Origin: Halomonas sp. 1513
GTDB taxonomy: Bacteria; Pseudomonadota; Gammaproteobacteria; Pseudomonadales; Halomonadaceae
DNA length: 64,000 nucleotides
Assembly: GCA_001971685.1 (NCBI GenBank)
Contig: CP019326.1
Location: forward strand, 2,356,001 to 2,420,000
Reading direction: 5' to 3'
In this document: positions 44,056 to 53,142 of the stretch, piece by piece
Position numbering within the stretch: position 1 is the first letter of the stretch
Layout: every line of letters begins with the position of its first letter
The notes under the pieces: generated by a model
What the model saw: the letters and a program-made list of their open reading frames with translations, nothing else
Told to the model about the DNA's origin: nothing
Databases searched by the model: none
Program-made: the position numbers and the translations under genes

Positions 44056-46793
44056 GGACCGATCCGCTGGTACTGACGGTAGCCTTCGGCTATCTGGCGC
44101 TGCTGTTCGTGATCGCCGCCTGGGGCGACCGTCGCGCCGAGCAGGGCCGCTCGCTGATCGGCTCACCGACCATCTATGCACTGTCGATCGCCGTCTACTG
44201 CACCGCCTGGACCTTCTACGGCAGCGTCGGCCGCGCCGCCGAGTACGGCCCCAGCTTCCTGCTGATCTATCTGGGCCCGACCCTGGCGATGCTCGCCGCG
44301 CCGTTCCTGATCCGCAAGATGGTGCGCATTGCCCGCGCCCAGCGCATAACCTCCATCGCCGACTTCATCAGTGCCCGCTACGGCAAGAGCGGCAGCCTCG
44401 GCGCGCTGGTCACGCTGATCGCGCTGATCGGCATCACCCCCTATATCGCGCTGCAGCTCAAGGCCATCACCCTGAGCCATGCGGTGCTGGTCAACTACCC
44501 GGCGCCGCCGGAGCTGCGCCTCGCCGAAGAGAGCTTCTGGGTCGACAAATCGTTCTGGGTGGCGCTGGTGCTGGCGGTGTTCATCATCCTCTTCGGCACC
44601 CGCCACCTGGATGCCAGCGAGCGCCACGAGGGCATGGTCGCGGCCATCGCCTTCGAGTCGCTGGTCAAGCTGGTGGCGTTTCTGGCGGTGGGGATCTTTA
44701 CCGTGTTCGTGCTGTTCCACGGCCCCGCCGACCTGTTCGCGCGCACCGCCGAGCATCCCGCGCTGGTCGATGCGCTGAGCCTCGACGCCGTGCCCGGCGG
44801 CGCGCTGGGCTGGGTGGGCACCCTGGCGCTGGCGTTCCTGGCCTTCCTCACCCTGCCGCGGCAGTTTCAGGTGCTGGTCGTGGAAAACGTCGACGAGCGC
44901 CATCTAAAGCGCGCCAGCTGGCTGTTTCCGCTCTACCTGCTGGCGATCAACCTGTTCGTGATTCCCATCGCCATGGCCGGCATGCTGCTCGGCAACGGCG
45001 CCAGCGACCCCGACAGCTTCGTACTCACCCTGCCGCTATCGGCGGGCCTCGAGGGGCTGCCGCTGCTGGTCTTCATCGGCGGGCTCTCGGCGGCCACCGG
45101 CATGGTCATCGTCGAGACCATCGCGCTCTCGACCATGGTCAGCAACCACCTGGTGATGCCGCTGCTACTGCGCTCCTCGCGCTTCCACCTGGGGTCGCGG
45201 GGCGAGCTCACCGGCTGGCTGCTGGGCATTCGCCGGGTCGCCATCGTGCTGATCCTGCTGCTCGGCTACCTCTACCATGCACTGGTCGGCGACTCCTACA
45301 GCCTGGTCACCATCGGCCTGGTGTCGTTCGCCGCCGCTTGCCAGTTCGCCCCGGCGCTGCTGATCGGCCTCTACTGGCGCGGTGCGACCCGCCTCGGCGC
45401 CACCGGCGGCCTGATCGCCGGTTTCCTGGTCTGGGTCTATACCCTGCTGCTGCCCGGCTTCGCCCAGTCCGGCTGGCTTGATCCGAGCTTCGTCGAGGCC
45501 GGTCCGCTGGGCATCGCCTGGCTACGCCCCTATGCGCTGTTCGGCCTCGAGAATGCCGATATCTACAGCCATTCACTGATGTGGAGCCTGTTGGCCAACG
45601 TCGGCGTGCTGGTGGGCGTCTCGCTGTTCACGCGGCAGAGCCGCCTCGAGCAGACTCAGGCGGCGCTGTTCACCGGGGCCCTGGATTCCGTCGTTAGCTA
45701 TGCCAGCCTGTGGCAGGGCCAGACCACCCGCGGCGAGCTGGAAGCCCTGCTGGCGCGCTATCTCGGCGCTAGCGCCGCCACGCGGGTATTTGCCGGCCAA
45801 CGCGACGACGGCGACCAGCAGGCGGTGCCCCCGGAAGTGATTGCCGGCGCCGAGCAGGCGCTGACCGGGGCGCTGGGTAGCGCCTCGGCGCGGGTGCTGA
45901 TCAACTCGGTGGTGCGCGGCGAGGCGCTCGACCTGGAAGCGGTGCTGAGCATCCTCGACACCACCTCCCAGACCCTCGAGTACAACCGCCGCCTGGAGCA
46001 GAAATCGGAGGAGCTCGCCCGCATCGGCGAGGAGCTGCGCGCCGCCAACGAGCGGCTGCGCGAGCTCGACCGGCTCAAGGATGAGTTCGTCGCCATGGTC
46101 AGCCACGAGCTGCGCACGCCGCTGACCTCGATACGCGCCTTCGCCGAGATCCTGCGCGACGGCCAGGCGCTGCCCGACGACAAGCGCGCGCATTTCCTCG
46201 ACGTGATGGTGCTCGAGAGCCAGCGCCTGTCGCGCCTGATCGAAGAGATCCTCGACCTGGCGCGCCTCGAGAGCGGGCGCTTGACCCTCAATCCCCAGCC
46301 GCTGGATCTCGCCGCGCTGGCCCAGCAGAGCGTGGCCGCCGTGCAGCGCGTGCAGGAGGAGCGCGGGGTAGCGCTGAGCGTCGACCTCGAGGCCGATGAA
46401 GCCTGGGTGATAGGCGACCCCGATCGCCTCGAGCAGGTGATCATCAACCTGCTCGACAACGCCAGCAAGTTCGCCGACGACCATGCCCCCCGGGTACGTC
46501 TGCACCTGTGGCGCCACCAGCAGCAGTGGCGCCTGGCGGTGGAGGACAACGGCCCCGGCATCAGCGCAGACGAACGCGAGCGGGTGTTCGAAAAATTCCA
46601 CCAGATCAAGCAGCAGCACGACACCGGCAAGACCCGTGGCCGCCCCCGCGGCAGCGGCCTGGGCCTGCCCATCAGCCGCGGCATCGTCGCCCACCTCGGC
46701 GGGCGGCTATGGGTCGAGGACGCCCCTACCCTGGGCGGCGCCTGCCTGGTGATGGAGCTGGCGGAGGCGCCTGATGAACGCCTTGGCGATTAG
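44052..46793 (+). CDS. Sensor histidine kinase with sodium:solute symporter domain (CrbS-like)
   Basis: A 913-residue protein. About 13 N-terminal helices form an SSS-family transporter domain (residues 1 to about 500; KMVRIARAQRITSIADFISA is typical). A linker follows, then HisKA with the phospho-acceptor in FVAMVSHELRTPLTS, and HATPase boxes INLLDNASKF, DNGPGI and GSGLGLPISRG. CrbS/MxtR-type kinases control acetyl-CoA synthetase in Vibrio and Pseudomonas (known). No separate PAS domain is obvious. The start is GTG at 44052. A DNA-binding partner is not encoded here, so it must be elsewhere, or the single-domain receiver relays the signal. Confidence 0.9.
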   Translation: MRTDPLVLTVAFGYLALLFVIAAWGDRRAEQGRSLIGSPTIYALSIAVYCTAWTFYGSVGRAAEYGPSFLLIYLGPTLAMLAAPFLIRKMVRIARAQRITSIADFISARYGKSGSLGALVTLIALIGITPYIALQLKAITLSHAVLVNYPAPPELRLAEESFWVDKSFWVALVLAVFIILFGTRHLDASERHEGMVAAIAFESLVKLVAFLAVGIFTVFVLFHGPADLFARTAEHPALVDALSLDAVPGGALGWVGTLALAFLAFLTLPRQFQVLVVENVDERHLKRASWLFPLYLLAINLFVIPIAMAGMLLGNGASDPDSFVLTLPLSAGLEGLPLLVFIGGLSAATGMVIVETIALSTMVSNHLVMPLLLRSSRFHLGSRGELTGWLLGIRRVAIVLILLLGYLYHALVGDSYSLVTIGLVSFAAACQFAPALLIGLYWRGATRLGATGGLIAGFLVWVYTLLLPGFAQSGWLDPSFVEAGPLGIAWLRPYALFGLENADIYSHSLMWSLLANVGVLVGVSLFTRQSRLEQTQAALFTGALDSVVSYASLWQGQTTRGELEALLARYLGASAATRVFAGQRDDGDQQAVPPEVIAGAEQALTGALGSASARVLINSVVRGEALDLEAVLSILDTTSQTLEYNRRLEQKSEELARIGEELRAANERLRELDRLKDEFVAMVSHELRTPLTSIRAFAEILRDGQALPDDKRAHFLDVMVLESQRLSRLIEEILDLARLESGRLTLNPQPLDLAALAQQSVAAVQRVQEERGVALSVDLEADEAWVIGDPDRLEQVIINLLDNASKFADDHAPRVRLHLWRHQQQWRLAVEDNGPGISADERERVFEKFHQIKQQHDTGKTRGRPRGSGLGLPISRGIVAHLGGRLWVEDAPTLGGACLVMELAEAPDERLGD

Positions 46794-47923
46794 CCGTGCC
46801 GAGACTGCGCGGTCTTGATCAGGCGCCGAATCTCCTGCAGGTCGTGGCGCAGCAGCAGGCGCTGGGCGTCGTCGAGCCGCGCCGTATCGACCCAGCCATC
46901 GGCGCTGCGACCGGCCGCCAGGCTGGCCAACTGGGCCTCCAGCACCAGGCCCTGCAGGCGCCCCAGGGCGTCGCCCAGCGCCGTGGCTCGGTTGGCATCC
47001 ACCACCCCTGCCATCACCAGCTCGCCCAGCCGGCCGCGGGTGTCCGGTGCCCGACACCCCTGGCGCATGGCCAACAGCCGCACGGCGCCGCTGAGCGGCA
47101 GTAGCCCCTGGCGTTTCAGGTTGATGGCGCGCTCGTGGGGCGCGCCGTCATCGTCACCGGCCAGGCGCCCTAGGCGATCGAGGGCCACCGGCGTCTCGTC
47201 CAGCAAACTGGCCATCTCGTCGAGAAACAGCGCCGCCCGGGGCACCAGTGCCGCGACCCGTTCACGCAGCGCGTCGGCCAGCGCCGGATCACCGCTAACG
47301 GCATAAAAATCGAGCAGGATATTGGCCTGCTGCACACGCTTGACGCGGCGCTCAGCGGTCCAGATCTCCAGCTGCCGGCTCCACTCGCCAAGCCGCTTGC
47401 GCCACATCGGCCAGCGCGCCATGACATGGCCGTGACAGAGCGGAATGCCGGCCTCATCCAGCGCATCGGTCATGCGCTCGCCGAGCGCCTGGAAGTAACC
47501 ATCGATCTCGGTATGCGCGCTGTCCGGGTAGTCCTCGACGATCATGGCGTTGTCCTGATCCGGCCCCAGCAGGCTCTCGTGGCGAGCCGCGGAGCCCAGC
47601 GTCACGACGCAGAACTGCGTCGGCGGCTCGCCCCAGCCTGCCGCGCGCATGGCATTGAGGCTGCGCTCGACGGCCTGGCGATAGAGCCAGTCGTTATGGT
47701 CGCTGAGCAGTTGGCTGATACGCCAGGCCGGCAGGTCGAGACGCTTTAGCGCCTCGACCAGCCGTGGCTGCCAGGCCTTGGCGTCGGCAAGGCTCGGCGT
47801 CGGCCCCAGCGCGGCCACGGCATCGGCCAACGGGGCCAGTAGCGGCGGCCAGCCGCTGGGGTCGGGAGGGGCGTCGCCGGCGAACAGCGCACGCCAGGAT
47901 GAGGCACGATGCAGCAGGCGCAT
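46790..47923 (-). CDS. DUF294-type nucleotidyltransferase without CBS domains
   Basis: A 377-residue protein with a GlnD-like nucleotidyltransferase core: TLGSAARHESLLGPDQDNAM holds G-S-x-x-R-x-E and D-Q-D-N. A helical C-terminal region (DUF294_C) follows. The cyclic-nucleotide and CBS domains usual in longer members of this family are absent. The start MRLLHRASSW is supported by AAGGAG. It converges with and overlaps the sensor kinase by 4 bases; in related genomes such genes neighbour CrbS-type kinases. A role in nucleotide-linked signalling is likely but unshown. Confidence 0.82.
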   Translation of the reverse strand: MRLLHRASSWRALFAGDAPPDPSGWPPLLAPLADAVAALGPTPSLADAKAWQPRLVEALKRLDLPAWRISQLLSDHNDWLYRQAVERSLNAMRAAGWGEPPTQFCVVTLGSAARHESLLGPDQDNAMIVEDYPDSAHTEIDGYFQALGERMTDALDEAGIPLCHGHVMARWPMWRKRLGEWSRQLEIWTAERRVKRVQQANILLDFYAVSGDPALADALRERVAALVPRAALFLDEMASLLDETPVALDRLGRLAGDDDGAPHERAINLKRQGLLPLSGAVRLLAMRQGCRAPDTRGRLGELVMAGVVDANRATALGDALGRLQGLVLEAQLASLAAGRSADGWVDTARLDDAQRLLLRHDLQEIRRLIKTAQSRHG

Positions 47924-48013
47924 GGCAGGCTCCTTGGTGGCACCCCCAGTGTAACGCCCCACCCGGCAGCCGTGCGCTAAGCCAAAGGGCGCATAGGCAC
48001 CCCACAACCGCGC

Positions 48014-48035
48014 GCGGCGCCCCGGAGGGCGCCGC
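48014..48035. repeat. GC-rich hairpin between genes
   Basis: GCGGCGCCC (48014-48022) and GGGCGCCGC (48027-48035) with a 4-base loop. It lies past the stop of the HlyU-family gene on the minus strand, but no T-run follows, so terminator function is doubtful. Confidence 0.35.
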
Positions 48036-48062
48036 ACGGCAGTGTAACAGCCACTAGAGCGA

Positions 48063-48353
48063 CTACTTGTCGAAGATGGCGTCACCCAGATCGTCGATGA
48101 AGCGCTGCGCCTTGCTGATCATCAGCGACTCGCAGGCCTCGCGCCCGGAGACCACGTCGGAGCGCTCGAAGCGGTGCTCGAGGGTCTCGCCGTCGGCGGC
48201 CGGCTTGCGGATCCAGCCGCTGACGCGGTACTGGCCGTCGCGATCCTGGGGGTCGGGAACGATCAGGTAGCCCTTGTACTCCACCGGCTCGGCCTCGGCG
48301 GCGGGCTTGTCGCCAGCGCCACCGAGCAGGCCGGATAACAGTTTCTTGAGCAT
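48063..48353 (-). CDS. HlyU-family protein
   Basis: A 96-residue cytoplasmic protein. EYKGYLIVPDPQDRDGQYRV, then SGWIRKP, FERSDVV and ISKAQRFIDDLGDAIF, fits HlyU (PF10115-type). The first such protein was named for hemolysin regulation, but many are of unknown role and there is no HTH. The start MLKKLLSGLLGG is chosen because upstream sequence is not family-like; 25 bases separate it from argG, suggesting one transcript. Confidence 0.8.
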   Translation of the reverse strand: MLKKLLSGLLGGAGDKPAAEAEPVEYKGYLIVPDPQDRDGQYRVSGWIRKPAADGETLEHRFERSDVVSGREACESLMISKAQRFIDDLGDAIFDK

Positions 48354-48378
48354 TGGTAGCTCCTCGCTCGGCTGGCGA

Positions 48379-49599
<1,221 letters not shown>

Positions 49600-49763
49600 T
49601 CTGGGCTCCTTTAAATGAACGTCGAAACCGCACGATTATAGCGCTGATGGGCGGCCACGAATACCGCCGTGCCGCGGCAAAGGCCGGGCAAAGCTGTTAA
49701 ACTTTTGCGCAGCCAGTAGCGGGTAACCGCCAGGGAATCAGTCAACCGGGTAGGGAGAGGTGC

Positions 49764-50429
49764 ATGAGCGAGGCAATTGCCCGCGATCTGATGGCTAAGC
49801 GTTTTCGCAGTTTCCTGCCAGTAGTGGTGGATCTTGAAACCGGTGGTTTCAATGCTCAGGGCGACGCGATCCTCGAGATCGCCGCAGTGACGCTGGCCAT
49901 GAACGCGGATGGCATCCTCGTCCCGGAAGCCACCTACGCCTACCACATCACGCCCTTCGCGGGCGCCAACGTCGAACAGTCGGCGCTGGACTTCACCGGC
50001 ATCAAGCTCGACGACCCGCTGCGCCAGAAGGTCGCCCTGAGCGAAGCGGAAGCCCTGGGCGAGATTTTCCGTCCGGTGCGCAAGGCGATAAAGGCCAACG
50101 GCTGCACCCGTGCGGTGCTGGTTGGCCACAATGCCGCCTTCGACCACGGTTTCCTCAACGCCGCCGTGGCGCGCTGCGGCATCAAGCGTAACCCCTTCCA
50201 TCCCTTCTCGAGCTTCGACACCGCGTCGCTGGCCGGTCTCGTCTATGGCCAGACGGTACTGGCCCGCGCCTGCCGCGCCGCGGGTATCGAGTTCGACAAT
50301 TCATCGGCCCACTCGGCGCGCTACGACACCGAACGTACCGCCGAGCTGTTCTGCGCCATGGTCAACCGCTACAAGGACCTCGGCGGCTGGCATCTCGCCC
50401 AGCGCGAACAGGGGATGGAGGAGGACTAG
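49764..50429 (+). CDS. rnt: Ribonuclease T
   Basis: A 221-residue DEDDh exonuclease that trims tRNA and other small RNA 3' ends. ExoI is [12 protein letters not shown], ExoII is [16 protein letters not shown], ExoIII is [16 protein letters not shown]. Length and sequence match the gammaproteobacterial enzyme. It is a single-gene unit ended by a strong terminator. Confidence 0.97.
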   Translation: MSEAIARDLMAKRFRSFLPVVVDLETGGFNAQGDAILEIAAVTLAMNADGILVPEATYAYHITPFAGANVEQSALDFTGIKLDDPLRQKVALSEAEALGEIFRPVRKAIKANGCTRAVLVGHNAAFDHGFLNAAVARCGIKRNPFHPFSSFDTASLAGLVYGQTVLARACRAAGIEFDNSSAHSARYDTERTAELFCAMVNRYKDLGGWHLAQREQGMEED

Positions 50430-50478
50430 CGCCGAGCGCCGCTGGATGATGCCATTTGCTGTGCCAGTATCAATCAAA

Positions 50479-50513
50479 GGCCTCGCTGGACGTCACGCCA
50501 GCGAGGCCTTTTT
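50479..50513 (+). terminator. Rho-independent terminator after rnt, possibly bidirectional
   Basis: The perfect stem GGCCTCGCTGG / CCAGCGAGGCC with an 8-base loop is followed by TTTTT on the plus strand. The upstream AAA gives a short T-run for the minus strand, where grxD ends 70 bases away. Confidence 0.92.
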
Positions 50514-50582
50514 GTATCGAATCCTGGACTGCTGCTCACCAGCGCGGCGCTTGGTGCCGGGCAGTTGCAGCTGGGCGCTTTA

Positions 50583-50918
50583 TCAGGCGTCGTCCTGCTG
50601 CTTGGCGGCGGCGTCCTTGATCAGCGTCTCGAGTTCGCCGTTCTGGTACATCTCGACCACGATGTCGCAGCCGCCCACCAGTTCACCGTTGACCCACAGC
50701 TGCGGGAAGGTCGGCCAGTTGGCGACCTTGGGCAGCTCGGCGCGGATGTCCGGATTGTCGAGCACGTTGACGAAGGCGAAGCGCTCACCGCAGGCCATCA
50801 GCGCCTGTACGGTCTGGGCGGAGAAACCGCACTGCGGCAGCTGCGGGGTGCCCTTCATGTAGATGAGGATCGGGTTTTCACTGATCTGCTGCTGGATGTT
50901 CTCTACGGTGGTGCTCAT
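50583..50918 (-). CDS. grxD: Monothiol glutaredoxin Grx4
   Basis: A 111-residue cytoplasmic protein with the monothiol CGFS active site in LPQCGFSAQTV, preceded by YMKGTP, and TFPQLWVNGELVGGCDI for glutathione and cluster binding. Such glutaredoxins carry [2Fe-2S] clusters with BolA partners. The ATG at 50918 is preferred, matching the family N-terminus; an upstream in-frame codon gives a non-homologous extension. Confidence 0.96.
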   Translation of the reverse strand: MSTTVENIQQQISENPILIYMKGTPQLPQCGFSAQTVQALMACGERFAFVNVLDNPDIRAELPKVANWPTFPQLWVNGELVGGCDIVVEMYQNGELETLIKDAAAKQQDDA

Positions 50919-51072
50919 GAGCACTCCTGTCGGGTTTGGTTGGCTTGGCGTTACCCCCATTCTACTGATCCATGGGCACCGAAAACACCCCTACCATGAC
51001 CGGCACCCGCCGCCACATTGCGCCGCAGCGGAGGGATGGCTAGGATGAGGGTTTTTCTCGCGGAGCGACACC

Positions 51073-51993
51073 ATGGCGACTCGCCATTTCCTGACCCTGC
51101 TGGACCTCTCGAGCGACGAACTCAGCTATCTGATTCGGCGTGCGATCACCATCAAGAACGGTCTCAAGACCCACGGCCCGACCTATACGCCGTTCTCGAA
51201 TCGCACCCTGGCCATGATCTTCGAGAAATCCTCGACCCGCACCCGCGTCTCCTTCGAGACCGCCATGGCCCAGTTCGGCGGCCACGCGCTGTTTCTCTCC
51301 TCGCGGGATACCCAACTGGGGCGCGGTGAGCCGATCGAGGACACCGCCCGGGTGCTCTCGGAGATGGTCGATGCGGTGATGATCCGGACCTTTTCCCATC
51401 AGGGACTGGAGGCCTTTGCCGCCGCCAGCGAGGTGCCGGTGATCAACGCGCTGACCGACGACTACCACCCCTGTCAGCTGCTCGCCGACGTGATGACCTG
51501 GACCGAGCTGCGCGGCCATGTGCGCGGTAAGACCGCGGTATGGATCGGCGACGGCAACAACATGTGCCATTCGTGGATCAATGCGGCACGCCAGTTCGAC
51601 TTCCAGCTGCGCATCTGCTGCCCCGAGGGCTATGAGCCGCGCCAGGACATTCTGGCTGCCGCCGGCGAGCGAGTCAGCATCCTTCGCGACCCGCAGCAGG
51701 CCGCCGAGAACGCCGACCTGATCACCACCGATGTGTGGGCCTCGATGGGCCAGGAAGAGGAGCAAGCCAAGCGCGAAGCCGACTTCGCCGGCTTTCAGGT
51801 CACGGAGGCGCTGCTCGATCGCGCCGCCAAGGGCGTGCTATTCCTGCACTGCCTGCCGGCCCACCGCGGCGAAGAGATCAGCACCACGCTGCTCGACGAC
51901 CCGCGCGCCGCCGTCTGGCAGGAGGCCGGCAACCGCCTGCATGCCCAGAAGGCACTGCTCGAATTTCTGCTGCTGGGCCGGGTAGAACACTGA
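51073..51993 (+). CDS. argF: Ornithine carbamoyltransferase
   Basis: A 306-residue enzyme making citrulline from ornithine and carbamoyl phosphate. The carbamoyl-phosphate site [10 protein letters not shown] and HPCQLLAD, and the ornithine site with [10 protein letters not shown], are intact. The length fits anabolic ArgF. The gene stands alone; a GC-rich hairpin (12-bp stem, 51997-52025) follows the stop but lacks a T-run. Confidence 0.96.
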   Translation: MATRHFLTLLDLSSDELSYLIRRAITIKNGLKTHGPTYTPFSNRTLAMIFEKSSTRTRVSFETAMAQFGGHALFLSSRDTQLGRGEPIEDTARVLSEMVDAVMIRTFSHQGLEAFAAASEVPVINALTDDYHPCQLLADVMTWTELRGHVRGKTAVWIGDGNNMCHSWINAARQFDFQLRICCPEGYEPRQDILAAAGERVSILRDPQQAAENADLITTDVWASMGQEEEQAKREADFAGFQVTEALLDRAAKGVLFLHCLPAHRGEEISTTLLDDPRAAVWQEAGNRLHAQKALLEFLLLGRVEH

Positions 51994-51996
51994 GCG

Positions 51997-52025
51997 CTGC
52001 GCCCCTGCTTGCGGCAGGGGCGCAG
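51997..52025 (+). terminator. Strong hairpin after argF without T-run
   Basis: CTGCGCCCCTGC (51997-52008) pairs perfectly with GCAGGGGCGCAG (52014-52025) across a 5-base loop. It starts four bases past the argF stop codon. The following bases are C/G-rich, so it may protect the 3' end rather than terminate on its own. Confidence 0.5.
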
Positions 52026-52064
52026 CCGCCGCCGAGCAAACCGTGGGAATTTTACGGCGACACG

Positions 52065-52097
52065 AAAAAGCCGCCTGTCGGGGTGCGACAAGCGGCT
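52065..52097 (-). terminator. Rho-independent terminator of the tRNA-Ala gene
   Basis: On the minus strand AGCCGCTTGTCG pairs over 12 positions (one G-T) with CGACAGGCGGCT across a 5-base loop and is followed by TTTTT. It lies 18 bases past the tRNA 3' end. Confidence 0.88.
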
Positions 52098-52114
52098 GAT
52101 TCACGTAATCTTTT

Positions 52115-52190
52115 TGGTGGAGCCTAGCGGGATCGAACCGCTGACCTCAACACTGCCAGTGTTGCGCTCTCCCAGCTGAGCTAAGGCCCC
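52115..52190 (-). tRNA. tRNA-Ala(GGC)
   Basis: A 76-base tRNA with encoded CCA. On the minus strand the acceptor arms are GGGGCCT and AGGCTCC (one G-T pair), the D arm is GCTC-GAGC, the anticodon stem is CAACA/TGTTG with loop CTGGCAG giving anticodon GGC, and the T arm is AGCGG-TTCGATC-CCGCT. It is a single-gene unit with its own promoter and terminator. Confidence 0.97.
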
Positions 52191-52252
52191 ACACGAGGTA
52201 CCAAGGATGTACCGGCGGTCGTGCAAGGAACGCTCCCCACAAGACGAAGCGT

Positions 52253-52281
52253 ATGATATACAACGGGTTTGATGACGTCAA
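52253..52281 (-). promoter_or_regulatory. Sigma-70 promoter of tRNA-Ala
   Basis: On the minus strand TTGACG (52281-52276), 17 bases, then TATCAT (52258-52253). Position about 60 bases before the mature tRNA 5' end suits a short leader. Confidence 0.7.
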
Positions 52282-52436
52282 GCCATACCCCGCTAGGCCT
52301 CGTCATCGTCAGTTACGATAGCAGCATCGCAAGTAACGATAACGCTATGGATCAAAGAATTAATTAAAGCTAAGCTTGGCCGGACCGGGCAATTCGCTCG
52401 CATGCCGCCACCATTCGCAAAGATACGGGAGCTGAC
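52282..52436. other. Leader region of the GacA-type regulator
   Basis: An unusually AT-rich stretch for this genome (ATCAAAGAATTAATTAAAGC near 52350) precedes the regulator gene, so a promoter is likely here. I see no ORF, hairpin with T-run or RNA gene. Confidence 0.4.
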
Positions 52437-53090
52437 TTGATAAAGGTCCTCGTCGCAGACGATCACCATCTGGTGCGCACCAGCATCGCCCGGTTACTCG
52501 ACGGCGAAGACGGCATTGCCGTAGTTGGCGAAGCCATCGACGGCGAGGAGGCCATCAGCATGGCCCGCCAGCTGCGTCCCGATATCGTGCTGATGGATAT
52601 CCGCATGCCCGGCATTGGCGGCCTGGAGGCGACCCGCAAGATCGCCAAGGGCATGGCCGATATCCGCGTACTGGTGCTGACGGCCTTCCTCGAGGAGACC
52701 TTCGCCCAGCGCCTGCTCGATGCTGGCGCCAGCGGCTTCATCAGCAAGGGCGCCGAGCTCGACGACATGGTGCTGGCGATCCGTAACATCTTCTCCGGGC
52801 AGCGCTACATCAGCCCCGAGATCGCCCAGCGGCTGGTGCTTACCAAGATGGAAGCCAGCGACAACCCCTTCGACAATCTCTCACATCGTGAGCTACAGGT
52901 GGCGATGATGATCGTCAACTGCCAGAAGGTCAGTGAGATCTCCGACAGGCTCTACCTGAGCCCCAAGACGGTCAACACCTACCGCTACCGGATCTTCGAG
53001 AAACTCGGCGTGCACTCCGACGTCGAGTTGACACATCTGGGCCTGCGTCACGGCTTGGTCGACGGCTATCGCAGCAGCGAGCAGGCCTGA
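52437..53090 (+). CDS. uvrY: GacA/UvrY-family LuxR-type response regulator
   Basis: A 217-residue transcription factor: receiver with VADDHHLVR, phospho-acceptor D54 in LMDIRMPGIGG, Lys in FISKGAE, and a C-terminal LuxR HTH (LSHRELQVAMMIVNCQK to KTVNTYRYRIFEKLGV). Sequence and the uvrC gene immediately downstream identify GacA/UvrY. In characterised species phospho-GacA activates small RNAs (RsmY/Z, CsrB/C) that titrate RsmA/CsrA. The start is TTG at 52437. The cognate BarA/GacS kinase is not in the window. Confidence 0.95.
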   Translation: MIKVLVADDHHLVRTSIARLLDGEDGIAVVGEAIDGEEAISMARQLRPDIVLMDIRMPGIGGLEATRKIAKGMADIRVLVLTAFLEETFAQRLLDAGASGFISKGAELDDMVLAIRNIFSGQRYISPEIAQRLVLTKMEASDNPFDNLSHRELQVAMMIVNCQKVSEISDRLYLSPKTVNTYRYRIFEKLGVHSDVELTHLGLRHGLVDGYRSSEQA

Positions 53091-53142
53091 GCCAATCACC
53101 CCGATCTGGTATGCTGGCCGCAGTTCCGGCCAGTGATTCGCC

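Noticed and set aside
43979-45481. Long plus-strand frame of 500 codons inside the sensor kinase gene
   Set aside because: Arg/Pro/Gly-rich shadow of the SSS-domain frame, a common effect of high GC.
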